From the NCBI GenBank assembly GCA_030429105.1, contig JAUIDE010000028.1:1-43427 (forward strand): a DNA stretch of 43,427 nucleotides, given 5' to 3'. The position numbers and the translations under genes are program-made. The notes beneath the pieces were generated by a model that saw only the letters and a program-made list of their open reading frames with translations, ran no database searches and was not told where the DNA came from. This DNA comes from Alphaproteobacteria bacterium. Its GTDB lineage: Bacteria; Pseudomonadota; Alphaproteobacteria; Rhodobacterales; Rhodobacteraceae. Below, piece after piece: positions 14,250 to 25,913 of the stretch (position 1 is the first letter of the stretch; the number at the start of each line of letters is the position of its first letter).

Positions 14250-15194
14250 ATGGATCGAGATGGACCTGCCCGCCCGACCTTCCGGCAACTCCAGTACTTC
14301 GTCGCGGTCGCGGAACACCGGTCCTTCGGCAAGGCGGCCTCCGCGCTGGCCGTCAGCCAGCCGAGCCTTTCGAAGCAGCTCGCGACGATGGAGGAGGAGC
14401 TCGGCGTCGCCCTGATCGAGCGCACATCCCGCCGCGTCACGCTCACCGCGGCGGGCGAAAGGCTGCTGCCGCGCGCCCGGACGATCCTGAGCGAAATTCG
14501 GGAGTTCCGGGCCTCGGCGCGCAATGTGGGGGGCCTCTTCGGCGACCGTCTTTCGATCGGCGTCCTGCCTTCGATCGGCGCCTATTTCATGCCGAGCGTC
14601 AACCGTCTGCTCCACCGGCTCTATCCCGGGCTCCGCCTCTTCGTGGAAGAGGGTTCGACGACGGCGCTTCTGGACATGTTGCGCGAGGGGCGGCTCGATG
14701 TCGTGATCGGCGCGCCGACGGGCGACCCGACCTTCACCAGCTTCGCGCTCTTCGCGGAGTCGCTCTGGGTATGCGCAGCCGCGGAGGACCCGCTCTCGGC
14801 CTCGACAGGGCCGGTCTCGGCCGGGGAACTGGCGGGCCGGCCGCTGCTTTCGCTCAGCCCCGAATTCCGCCTTTCAGAGATCGTCGAGCGACTCGCTGCG
14901 GCAGCCGGAACCTATGTGAGCCGCGACTATCAGGGCTCCAGCCTCGACGCGGTGCGGCAGATGGCGGTGATGGGGGCGGGGATCGCCGTCCTCCCCTCCC
15001 TCTATGCGCTGGCGGAGGCGGTGCGCGACCCGGATTTCCTCGTGCGCCGCGTCGATCACCCCGAGGCCTTTCACGAGATCGCGCTGATCTGGCGCCGGTC
15101 GGCTCCGATGCAGGAGGATTGCCGGCGCCTTGCCGAGCATCTTCTGGCGGTCAAGACGGCGATTCGCGAGGCGCGCCCGGAGCGGTTCCGCTGA
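14250..15194 (+). CDS. LysR-family transcriptional regulator, OxyR-like
   Basis: A 314-residue LysR regulator. The winged HTH spans about 12-70 (FRQLQYFVAVAEHRSFGKAA, SQPSLSKQLATMEEELGV, RRVTLTAAG); the effector domain starts near 100. The effector half aligns best with OxyR, notably SSLDAVRQMAVMGAGIAVLP near 231, but the redox pair is missing: the OxyR GHCLRD position reads EFRLSE and the GFC position reads RLA. It is therefore probably not a peroxide thiol switch. GAAGG precedes the ATG. It is divergent from the secreted NTF2-like gene, its most likely target along with itself. Confidence 0.9.
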   Translation: MDRDGPARPTFRQLQYFVAVAEHRSFGKAASALAVSQPSLSKQLATMEEELGVALIERTSRRVTLTAAGERLLPRARTILSEIREFRASARNVGGLFGDRLSIGVLPSIGAYFMPSVNRLLHRLYPGLRLFVEEGSTTALLDMLREGRLDVVIGAPTGDPTFTSFALFAESLWVCAAAEDPLSASTGPVSAGELAGRPLLSLSPEFRLSEIVERLAAAAGTYVSRDYQGSSLDAVRQMAVMGAGIAVLPSLYALAEAVRDPDFLVRRVDHPEAFHEIALIWRRSAPMQEDCRRLAEHLLAVKTAIREARPERFR

Positions 15195-15220
15195 TCCGCG
15201 CCGGCGCCCTTGGGCCGACG

Positions 15221-15748
15221 TCAGAGGCTTGCCGCCGCCCGCGCCGCCTGGTCGTACTGCCCCGAAAGCGCGCGGAGGAGCGCGGCGAGGCGGGAGACCT
15301 GCGGGCCGTCCACCCCCATCTCCTTCACCGCGCGCACCAGCGCCGCCTCCCGGATCGCGCGGTAGGCGAGGCAGGCCTCCTCGCCCGCCGCGGTGATCGC
15401 GACCGTCTTCTCCTTCCCCGCGCGGCCCGACTTCACAAGCCCGCGCCCCTCCAGCTTCTTCAGCGCGTAGGAGACGAGATGCGTGTCCTCGATGTTCATC
15501 ACGAGGCAGATGTCGGCCAGCCGCTTCGCCCGACCGCGATGGTTCACAGCGTGGAGGCAGAGCACCTCAAGCGGGGAAAGCCCGATCTCCCCCGCTGCGG
15601 CCATACAGCGCGCCGTCCAGCGGTTGAAGGCGTTCGAGCACATGATGAGCCCGAATTCGAGTTCCGAAAGCTCCGGCATCGCGCCGGAGGCGAGATGGGC
15701 GGAGGAGACGACGGGGCCGGGAGGGGCTGCTCTTTCGCGCTCTGTCAT
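15221..15748 (-). CDS. MarR-type winged-helix regulator
   Basis: A 175-residue MarR-like regulator (resembling COG5631-type predicted regulators): SELEFGLIMCSNAFNRWTAR near residue 28, LSPLEVLCLHAVNHRGRAK (helix before the HTH), LADICLVMNIEDTHLVSYAL as recognition region, and KLEGRGLVKSGRAGKEKTVA as wing. The ATG at 15748 is preferred; an in-frame ATG at 15775 falls inside the operator palindrome. It is divergent from the 5-oxoprolinase gene with a 34-base palindrome between them, so it very likely represses that gene and itself. MarR-type proteins next to hydantoinase/oxoprolinase genes are seen in other alphaproteobacteria. The ligand is unknown. Confidence 0.87.
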   Translation of the reverse strand: MTERERAAPPGPVVSSAHLASGAMPELSELEFGLIMCSNAFNRWTARCMAAAGEIGLSPLEVLCLHAVNHRGRAKRLADICLVMNIEDTHLVSYALKKLEGRGLVKSGRAGKEKTVAITAAGEEACLAYRAIREAALVRAVKEMGVDGPQVSRLAALLRALSGQYDQAARAAASL

Positions 15749-15764
15749 GGAATGATCGGGCCAT

Positions 15765-15798
15765 GACGTCGACATTTTGTCAATAAAATGTTGACGTC
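15765..15798. promoter_or_regulatory. Long palindromic operator between the MarR-type and 5-oxoprolinase genes
   Basis: GACGTCGACATTTT (15765-15778) and AAAATGTTGACGTC (15785-15798) pair at 13 of 14 positions, separated by GTCAAT. It is AT-rich against a very GC-rich background, lies between divergent genes and suits a dimeric winged-helix repressor. It begins 16 bases upstream of the regulator ATG and ends 46 bases before the 5-oxoprolinase ATG. Confidence 0.75.
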
Positions 15799-15844
15799 GG
15801 CTCGCCGTCGTGACGGGATGCGCGGCGCTACAGGAGGATTCGGC

Positions 15845-19459
<3,615 letters not shown>

Positions 19460-19470
19460 AAAATGCCGAA

Positions 19471-19493
19471 TGCGGGCCGCAAGACGGCCCGCA
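19471..19493. terminator. Hairpin between convergent 5-oxoprolinase and FMN-dehydrogenase genes
   Basis: TGCGGGCC and GGCCCGCA pair perfectly over a 7-base loop, 11 bases after the 5-oxoprolinase stop and 11 before the end of the opposite gene. Neither strand has a proper U-run (the minus strand continues TTCGGCATTTTC), so it may be a weak bidirectional terminator or a 3'-end stabiliser. Confidence 0.4.
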
Positions 19494-19504
19494 CGGCTGA
19501 CGGC

Positions 19505-20662
19505 TCAGCTGACCTCGACCTTCAGCCGCCGCAGCTCCTCGACGTTGCGGACGCCGAGCTGCGCCATCACGGTGCGGACCTGCATGGCGAGAAGATCGAG
19601 CGAGGCGGCGCCGCGGGCGCCCATGGCGGCGCAGGCGAAATACGGCATCCGGCCGACCATGACGAAATCCGCGCCGAGCGCGAGGAGGCGGAGCACGTCC
19701 ATCCCATCCCGCACCCCGCCATCGGCGAGGATCGCCGTCTTGCCCCCCACCGCCTCCACGATGGGCGGCAGCATTTCGGGCGTGCCCGGCGCGGCGTCGA
19801 GCTGGCGGCCGCCATGGTTGGAGACGACGATCCCGTCCACCCCGACCTTCACGAAATCCTCCGCATCCTCGGGCGCCATCACGCCCTTCACGACGATCTT
19901 CCCGTCCCACTTGTCGCGCAGGCGGCGGATCTCCTCGGGGCCGATGGGGCGGATGCAGTTCTGGAGGAGGAACATCTCCGCCTCCGCCGGTCCGCCGCCC
20001 GAATAGGTCTGGATGTTCGGCAGGCCCGGCTTGCCGTATTTCAGCGTCTCATACGCCCAGAGCGGCTTCGGCGCGACGTCCCGGACCGTGACCCAGGGCG
20101 AGGGCTTCGCGGCGACGCCGGCGCGGATCGTCCGCTCCCGCCACTGGTGGCCAGGAATGTCCAGCGTCGGCATGATGACCGTGACGCCGAGCGCCTTCAT
20201 CCGCGCGAGGATGTCGTTCTGAACGTCGTCGGGCCGCGGCCAGTAGAACTGGTGCCAGGGCGCGCGGCCCATGGCGGAGATGATCGTCTCCACCGAATGC
20301 GAAGCGACGAAGGAGAGGCAGAAGGGCGTGCCGAGCTTCGCCGACCGCTTCGCCAGCGCCGGCGCGCTCTCTGGGTGGAAGAGCCCTCCCATGCCAACAG
20401 GGGCGACGCCGAACGGATAGGTCCAACGCTCCCCTAGCAGGTCCAGCGCGGTTTCGGGCGGGGTCCCCTCGTCGATGGTCCGGGGCGTCAGCAGCACCCG
20501 GTCGAGCGATGAATAGTTCCGCGCGAGGCCCACATCCCGCCCGATGCCGCCGTCGAGATATTCGAAGGCGAAATGCGGGATGCGCCGCTTCGCGCCGAGG
20601 CGAAAATCCGCAAAGGACGCGAAGCGCGCTGGAAGGTCTGGTTTCTCGAGCGGCTGCGCCAT
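19505..20662 (-). CDS. FMN-dependent alpha-hydroxy acid dehydrogenase
   Basis: A 385-residue TIM-barrel flavoprotein of the L-lactate dehydrogenase/glycolate oxidase family. Seen: RRIPHFAFEYLDGGIGRD near residue 26, FGVAPVGMGGLFHP near 83, the active-site SNHGGRQLDAAPGT near 282 with the catalytic His and Arg, and ADGGVRDGMDVLRLLALGAD before the phosphate-binding GR. It oxidises a 2-hydroxy acid to the 2-oxo acid with FMN, passing electrons to quinone or oxygen; no membrane segment is obvious. GGGGGAGACG precedes the ATG. It follows mscL by 63 bases. Substrate preference (lactate, mandelate, glycolate) cannot be fixed from sequence. Confidence 0.9.
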   Translation of the reverse strand: MAQPLEKPDLPARFASFADFRLGAKRRIPHFAFEYLDGGIGRDVGLARNYSSLDRVLLTPRTIDEGTPPETALDLLGERWTYPFGVAPVGMGGLFHPESAPALAKRSAKLGTPFCLSFVASHSVETIISAMGRAPWHQFYWPRPDDVQNDILARMKALGVTVIMPTLDIPGHQWRERTIRAGVAAKPSPWVTVRDVAPKPLWAYETLKYGKPGLPNIQTYSGGGPAEAEMFLLQNCIRPIGPEEIRRLRDKWDGKIVVKGVMAPEDAEDFVKVGVDGIVVSNHGGRQLDAAPGTPEMLPPIVEAVGGKTAILADGGVRDGMDVLRLLALGADFVMVGRMPYFACAAMGARGAASLDLLAMQVRTVMAQLGVRNVEELRRLKVEVS

Positions 20663-20725
20663 CGTCTCCCCCGTCTTGTCGGTTTGGCCGGGAAGGTGCG
20701 ACGGCGCAGCGGAAAAGGGAAGCCC

Positions 20726-21154
20726 TCAGGCGCGCTTGGCCAGAAGGTCCCTGATCTCCGCCAGAAGCTCCTCCTGCGTCGGCCCGGAGGGGGCGGGCGC
20801 GGCGGCGGCTTCCTTCTTCACCAGCGCATCCTTCGCCCGGTTCATGGTGCGGATGATGAGGAAGAGGATCCAGGCGACGATGAGGAAGGAGATGACCGAG
20901 TTGGCGAAGACGCCCCACTGGATCACCGCCGCGCCGGCGTCCGTCGCCGCCTTGAGCGAGGCGTATTCGCCATCGCCGAGCACGGTGAAGATGTCGGAGA
21001 AGTCCACGCCGCCGGTCACATAGCCGACGACGGGCATGAAGATGCCGTTCACCAGCGTCGTCACGATGGTCGTGAAGGCCGCGCCGATGATGATGCCGAC
21101 CGCCATGTCGAGCACGTTGCCCTTCATGGCGAATTCCTGAAACTCCCTGAGCAT
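20726..21154 (-). CDS. mscL: Large-conductance mechanosensitive channel
   Basis: A 142-residue MscL, the emergency valve opening under hypo-osmotic shock. The N-terminal helix [20 protein letters not shown] runs into TM1, with the pore-lining [22 protein letters not shown]; a periplasmic loop (about 45-75) is followed by TM2 ([20 protein letters not shown]). The C-terminal cytoplasmic helix is [16 protein letters not shown] after an Ala/Pro linker. GGGAG lies upstream of the ATG. It follows pheT by 93 bases on the same strand, probably independently transcribed. Length and order fit the family. Confidence 0.95.
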   Translation of the reverse strand: MLREFQEFAMKGNVLDMAVGIIIGAAFTTIVTTLVNGIFMPVVGYVTGGVDFSDIFTVLGDGEYASLKAATDAGAAVIQWGVFANSVISFLIVAWILFLIIRTMNRAKDALVKKEAAAAPAPSGPTQEELLAEIRDLLAKRA

Positions 21155-21247
21155 TCGCTCTCTCCCTCTCGCCTGTCAGCGGCCCCTCGCCGCGCAGTGG
21201 TTAATAGCGCGGATTGCGGCGGGCGGAAGGCGGGATCGGGTCCGGGA

Positions 21248-23677
21248 TCAGGCGCGGAGGGCGCCGCCCGTCGCTTTTTCGACCGCGGCGACGATGCGGG
21301 CGGAGACGGCCTCGATCTCCGCCTCCGTCAGCGTCGCGGTCAACGGCTGGAGGCGCACGGCGATGGCGACGGATTTCCGCCCGGCGCCCATCTGCGCCTC
21401 CGCCGCCGGGCCGGCGAAGACGTCGAAGACGCTCGCGCTCTCGATCAGGGTCTTGTCGGCTCCTTTCGCGGCGCGGAGGATCGTCTCCGCCTCGCAGCGC
21501 GCATCGACGACGAAGGCGAAATCGCGCTCCACCGCCTGGTAGGCGGGGAGGGCGAGCGCCGGGCGGGTGCGGCCCTTGGCCTTCGGGAAGGGCGCTTCCG
21601 CCAGATAGACGATGGCGGCGACGGCGGGGCCCTTCACGTCGAGCGCCTTAAGAACTTTCGGGTGCAGTTCCCCGAAGACCGCGAGCACCGATTTCGGCCC
21701 GAGCTTCAGCGCGGCGGAGCGGCCCGGATGGAAGAAATCCGGCGCCTCGCGCGCCGCGCCGAGGCGCTCGACCGGGGCGCCGATGGCGGCGAGCGCGGCC
21801 TCGGCGTCCGCCTTCGCGTCCATCATGTCCACCGGGCGGCGGGCGCCTGACCAGTCCCGCGGCGCGGTATGGCCGACGCGGAGAATCGCGGCGACCTCGC
21901 GCTGCTGCTCCGGTTCGGGGCCGAAATACTCGGCGCCGACCTCGAAGAGGCCGAGATCGGCGAAGCCCCGCGCCTGGTTCCGCGCCGCCGCGGCGAGGAG
22001 GCCGGGGATCGGCGAGGGGCGCATGTCGGAAAGCTCCGAGGAGATCGGGTTTTCAAGCTTCCGGAGCGCGTCGCCGCCGCCGAAGAGCGCGGCCTCCTTC
22101 GACGAGACGAAGGAATAGGTGACGCATTCGTTGAGGCCCGCCGCGGCGAGGCGGCGGCGGGCGCGCGCCGTGCGCTTCTGCATCGGGGTCAGCACGGCGC
22201 CGGCGACGCCGGCGGGCCGGCTCATCGGCTTCGAGACGAGGCGGGAGAGGGAGACGATGCGCGCCACCTCCTCCACGAGGTCCGCCTCCCCCTTCACGTC
22301 GGGCCGCCAGGAGGGGACGGAGACGCGATAGCCCGCGCTCTCGGGCTCCGCGGCGAAGCCGAGCGCGGCGAGGATGCGGACTTGCTCCGCCGCCGGAATG
22401 TCCATCCCGACGAGCGAGGCGGCGCGGGCGGGGTTCAGCGGATAAGCGCGGGCATGATCCGGCACGGCGCCGGCCGTGACCGCCTCCGAAGGCTCGCCGC
22501 CGCAGAGATCGAGGATCATCCGCGTCGCGAGTTCGAGGCCCGGCGGGGTGAACTCCGGGTCAGCGCCGCGCTCGAAGCGGTAGCGGGCGTCCGAATTGAT
22601 CTTCAGCCGGCGACCGGCCGCGGCGATGGTCACCGGGTCCCACCAGGCGCTTTCGACGAAGACGTTTACCGTCTCCTCCGTACAGCCTGTCGCGGCGCCG
22701 CCCATGATCCCCGCGATGCTCTCGACGCCCTCGTCGTCGGAGATGGCCAGCATCCCGGCCCCCAGCGCATATTCCCGGTCGTCGAGCGCAACGATCGTCT
22801 CGCCGCCAGCGGCGCGGTGAACGCGGAGCGCGCCCTTCACCTTGTCCGCGTCGAAGACATGGAGCGGGCGGTTCCGGTCATAGGTCAGGTAGTTGGTGAT
22901 ATCGACCAGCGCCGAGATCGGGCGGAGACCGATGGCGCGGAGCCGGCGCTGCATCCAGTCCGGCGACGGGCCGTTCCTCACCCCGCGAATGAGCCGCCCG
23001 CAGAAGACGGGGGCAAGGGGAAGGGCATTCGGCTCGATGGTCACCGCGAGCGGACAGGGGAAGGCGCCCGGAACGGGCGCGACCGGTTTCTCGATCAGCC
23101 GCCCGAGACCGCGCGCCGCGAGATCGCGGGCGATTCCGGCGACGCCGAGCGCGTCGGGCCGGTTCGGCGTGATCTTGATCTCGATGACGGGGTCGTTGAG
23201 CCCCGCCCAGTCGATATAGCGGGCGCCGAGCGGCGCGTCCGCCGGCAGGTCGATGATCCCGTCATGGTCTTCCGAGAGCATCAGCTCCCGCTCGGAGCAG
23301 AGCATCCCGTTCGATTCGACGCCGCGGATAACGCCCTTCTTCAGGTCGACGCCGGTGCCCGGCACATGCGTTCCCGGCGCGGCGAAGACGCCGACGAGGC
23401 CGGTGCGCGCGTTGGGCGCGCCGCAAACGACCTGCACCTCGACCGAGGGGCCGGAAGGCCCTTCCGGCTTCGTCTCGACGCGGCAGAGGCGCAACCGGTC
23501 CGCATCCGGGTGCGGCTTCGCCTCGATCACGCGGGCGATGGTGAAGGCGCCGAGGGCGCGGGCGGGGTCTTCAACCCCGTCCACCTCCAGCCCGAGATCG
23601 GTGAGCGCCGCGACGATCTCGTCAAGCGGCGCCTCGGTCTCCAGATGGTCCTTCAGCCAGTTGAGCGTGAATTTCAT
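21248..23677 (-). CDS. pheT: Phenylalanyl-tRNA synthetase beta subunit
   Basis: An 809-residue full-length PheT. In order: an N-terminal module with MKFTLNWLKDHLET, the tRNA-binding OB fold (about 40-155; AKPHPDADRLRLCRVET), the B3/B4 editing domain (about 215-390; DITNYLTYDRNRPLHVFDADK), B5, the core synthetase-like domain and a C-terminal anticodon-binding FDX-ACB domain (about 715-809; PAYQAVERDFAFVVD). It pairs with PheS to charge tRNA-Phe. pheS is not next to it: the upstream neighbour is a divergent nth gene, so the subunits are encoded apart. A GC-rich stem-prone 124-base gap separates it from nth. Confidence 0.97.
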   Translation of the reverse strand: MKFTLNWLKDHLETEAPLDEIVAALTDLGLEVDGVEDPARALGAFTIARVIEAKPHPDADRLRLCRVETKPEGPSGPSVEVQVVCGAPNARTGLVGVFAAPGTHVPGTGVDLKKGVIRGVESNGMLCSERELMLSEDHDGIIDLPADAPLGARYIDWAGLNDPVIEIKITPNRPDALGVAGIARDLAARGLGRLIEKPVAPVPGAFPCPLAVTIEPNALPLAPVFCGRLIRGVRNGPSPDWMQRRLRAIGLRPISALVDITNYLTYDRNRPLHVFDADKVKGALRVHRAAGGETIVALDDREYALGAGMLAISDDEGVESIAGIMGGAATGCTEETVNVFVESAWWDPVTIAAAGRRLKINSDARYRFERGADPEFTPPGLELATRMILDLCGGEPSEAVTAGAVPDHARAYPLNPARAASLVGMDIPAAEQVRILAALGFAAEPESAGYRVSVPSWRPDVKGEADLVEEVARIVSLSRLVSKPMSRPAGVAGAVLTPMQKRTARARRRLAAAGLNECVTYSFVSSKEAALFGGGDALRKLENPISSELSDMRPSPIPGLLAAAARNQARGFADLGLFEVGAEYFGPEPEQQREVAAILRVGHTAPRDWSGARRPVDMMDAKADAEAALAAIGAPVERLGAAREAPDFFHPGRSAALKLGPKSVLAVFGELHPKVLKALDVKGPAVAAIVYLAEAPFPKAKGRTRPALALPAYQAVERDFAFVVDARCEAETILRAAKGADKTLIESASVFDVFAGPAAEAQMGAGRKSVAIAVRLQPLTATLTEAEIEAVSARIVAAVEKATGGALRA

Positions 23678-23801
23678 GGGCCCCGTCCGTCCTTCTCATC
23701 GGCGCGTCCCTTAGCCGAGATCGGAGGGGGAGGCAAAGCCCCGGCGGGACGGGGCGGGGCGCGCCATTGCGCGCCGCCCGCCCGCTTGCCATAAGCCGGC
23801 C

Positions 23802-24446
23802 ATGCTGCGCCCGATGACCTATGCCGAAATCCGCGAAGCCTTCCGCCGGTTCGCGGCCGCGGAGGCGGAGCCGAAGGGCGAGTTGCATCACCTCAACGCC
23901 TACACGCTCCTCGTCGCCGTCGCACTCTCGGCGCAGGCGACGGACAAGGGCGTGAACAAGGCGACCGGGCCGCTCTTCGCCGTCGCCGACACGCCGGAGA
24001 AGATGCTGGCGCTGGGGGAGGAGCGGCTGATCGACTTCATCAAGACCATCGGGCTCTTCCGCAACAAGGCGAAGAACGTGATGAAGCTTTCCCGCATCCT
24101 CGTGGAGGAATACGGCGGGGAGGTGCCTTCGAGCCGGGAGGCGCTGCAATCCCTGCCCGGCGTCGGGCGGAAGACGGCGAATGTCGTCCTCAACATGTGG
24201 TGGGGCCTGCCGGCGCAGGCGGTGGACACGCATATCTTCCGCCTCGGCAACCGCGCCGGCCTCGCGCCGGGGCGGGACGTCGTCGCCGTAGAGCGCGCGA
24301 TCGAGGATCGCGTGCCCGCAGAATACCAGCGCCACGCGCATCACTGGATGATCCTGCACGGCCGCTACATCTGCACTGCGCGAAAGCCCCGCTGCGCGGA
24401 TTGCCTGATTTCCGACCTTTGCCAGTTCGAGGAGAAGACGACGTGA
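23802..24446 (+). CDS. nth: Endonuclease III
   Basis: A 214-residue Nth-type DNA glycosylase/AP lyase for oxidised pyrimidines. The helix-hairpin-helix LPGVGRKTANVVLN near residue 120 contains the catalytic Lys, the catalytic Asp is in QAVDTHIFRLGNR, and the [4Fe-4S] cluster ligands follow the C-x6-C-x2-C-x5-C pattern in CTARKPRCADCLISDLC near the C-terminus. The start at 23802 leaves an in-frame Met5 as an alternative. Its TGA overlaps the GTG start of the adenosine kinase gene (GTGA), so the three plus-strand genes here form one coupled unit. Confidence 0.96.
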   Translation: MLRPMTYAEIREAFRRFAAAEAEPKGELHHLNAYTLLVAVALSAQATDKGVNKATGPLFAVADTPEKMLALGEERLIDFIKTIGLFRNKAKNVMKLSRILVEEYGGEVPSSREALQSLPGVGRKTANVVLNMWWGLPAQAVDTHIFRLGNRAGLAPGRDVVAVERAIEDRVPAEYQRHAHHWMILHGRYICTARKPRCADCLISDLCQFEEKTT

Positions 24447-25444
24447 AAACCTATGACGTGGTGGGCGTCGGTAACGCGCTCGTGGACGTGCTCAGCCATT
24501 GCGAGGACGCGTTCCTTGCCGAGACGGGGATCGAGAAGGGGATCATGCAGTTGATCGACGCCGCCCGCGCGGTGGAGCTTTATGGCGCGATGGGCCCGGC
24601 GCAGGAAATCTCCGGCGGCTCCGCGGCGAACACAATCGCCGGGCTCGCCATGCTCGGCGCCCGCACCGCCTATGTCGGCAAGGTGAAGGACGACCAGCTC
24701 GGCGCGATCTTTGCGCATGACCTGCGGGCGATGGGCGCCGTCTATGAAACGCCGCTCGCGCCGAAATCGCTCGCAGAGCATGAGACGGGCCGCTGCATGG
24801 TGCTGGTGACGCCGGACGGCGAGCGCTCGATGTCGACCTATCTCGGCGTTTCCGAGAGCCTCGGGCCGGACGATGTGGACCCGGAAATGTGCGCCGGCGC
24901 GGCCTGGCTCTATCTCGAGGGCTACCGCTTCGACGGCGCGGCCTCCGTCGCCGCCTTCGACAAGGCGATCCGCGCGACGAAGGGCGCGGGTGGGCGCGTC
25001 TCCATCACGCTTTCCGACCCGTTCTGCGTGAACCGGCACCGCGACGCCTTCCGCAAGCTGATCGCGGACCATACCGACCTCCTCTTCGCCAACGAGCACG
25101 AGCTGATGGCGCTCTACGAGACCGACGATCTCGAAACCGCGATGGCGCGCGTCTCCGGCGACGTGGAGATCGCGGCGGTGACGGTCGGCGCCCGCGGCGC
25201 CCATGTCGTCACGCCCTCGGGCCGCTCCCATGTGCCGACCGCGGCGACGAAGGTGGTGGACGCGACCGGGGCGGGGGACCTCTTCGCCGCCGGCTTCCTT
25301 GCCGGGCTCGCGCAGGGGCGGGATCTCGCGCATTGCGCGTCGATGGGCTGCGTCGCTGCGGGCGAGGTCATCAGCCATGTAGGCGCGCGGCCCGAGGCCG
25401 ATCTCGGGACGCTGATGAAGGAGCGGGGCCTTTGGGCCCGGTGA
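24443..25444 (+). CDS. Adenosine kinase (PfkB family)
   Basis: A 333-residue ribokinase-fold sugar kinase beginning at a GTG that overlaps the nth stop. PfkB features: YDVVGVGNALVDVLSHCE at the N-terminus, ISGGSAANTIAGLAMLGARTA near residue 52, TDLLFANEHELMALY near 212, and the catalytic DATGAGDLFAAGFLAGLA near 272. The N-terminal pattern and GGSAANT are typical of bacterial adenosine kinases that salvage adenosine to AMP with ATP in the cytoplasm. Its stop overlaps the GTG of the following acetyltransferase. A related sugar kinase remains possible but less likely. Confidence 0.88.
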   Translation: MKTYDVVGVGNALVDVLSHCEDAFLAETGIEKGIMQLIDAARAVELYGAMGPAQEISGGSAANTIAGLAMLGARTAYVGKVKDDQLGAIFAHDLRAMGAVYETPLAPKSLAEHETGRCMVLVTPDGERSMSTYLGVSESLGPDDVDPEMCAGAAWLYLEGYRFDGAASVAAFDKAIRATKGAGGRVSITLSDPFCVNRHRDAFRKLIADHTDLLFANEHELMALYETDDLETAMARVSGDVEIAAVTVGARGAHVVTPSGRSHVPTAATKVVDATGAGDLFAAGFLAGLAQGRDLAHCASMGCVAAGEVISHVGARPEADLGTLMKERGLWAR

Positions 25445-25911
25445 TCCGGGATATCGGGGTTGAAGACCTGCCCTGGGTCCACGCCCTCAACCGGGCGCAC
25501 GAGCTTGAGCTTTCGCCGATGAGCGAGGCGGAGATGGCGGCGCATCTGGCGCGGGCGGACTACGCCCGCGCGGCGGATGGCGGCGCCTTCCTCCTCGCCT
25601 TCGGGGAGGCGGGGGACTACGCGAGCCCGAACTTCCTCTGGCATCGCGCACGGTTCGACCGTTTCCTCTATGTGGACCGCGTGGCGACGGCGGCGACGCA
25701 TCGCCGCCTAGGTCTCGCCGCCGCGCTCTATCGCGACCTCATCGCTTTCGCCGGCGCGAGGGGCGTTCCGCTCATCGCGGCTGAGATCAACAGCGACCCG
25801 CCGAACCCGGAGAGCGACGCCTTCCATGCCCGCTTCGGCTTCGAGACGGTGGGCGAGGCCTTTCTCGAAGGCCGTGGCAAGACGGTGCGCTACATCGCGC
25901 TGAGGCTCTGA
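25441..25911 (+). CDS. GNAT-family N-acetyltransferase
   Basis: A 156-residue acetyltransferase starting at a GTG overlapping the adenosine kinase stop (GTGA). The acetyl-CoA-binding motif is THRRLGLAAALYRDLIAFA near residue 87, followed by LIAAEINSDPPNPESDAFHARFGF and the terminal EGRGKTVRYIALRL, a layout seen in GNAT proteins with an LSP/DLP-like early segment (LNRAHELELSPMSEAEM). The acceptor is unknown. Coupling with nth and adenosine kinase suggests shared expression, not necessarily a shared pathway. It converges on the acyl-CoA ligase with only 2 bases between the stops. Confidence 0.85.
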   Translation: MIRDIGVEDLPWVHALNRAHELELSPMSEAEMAAHLARADYARAADGGAFLLAFGEAGDYASPNFLWHRARFDRFLYVDRVATAATHRRLGLAAALYRDLIAFAGARGVPLIAAEINSDPPNPESDAFHARFGFETVGEAFLEGRGKTVRYIALRL

Positions 25912-25913
25912 CC

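Noticed and set aside
23745-23790. Stem-prone GC-rich stretch between divergent pheT and nth
   Set aside because: Pairing needs a bulge and mismatches; I see no leader peptide rich in Phe codons, so a pheT attenuator is not supported.
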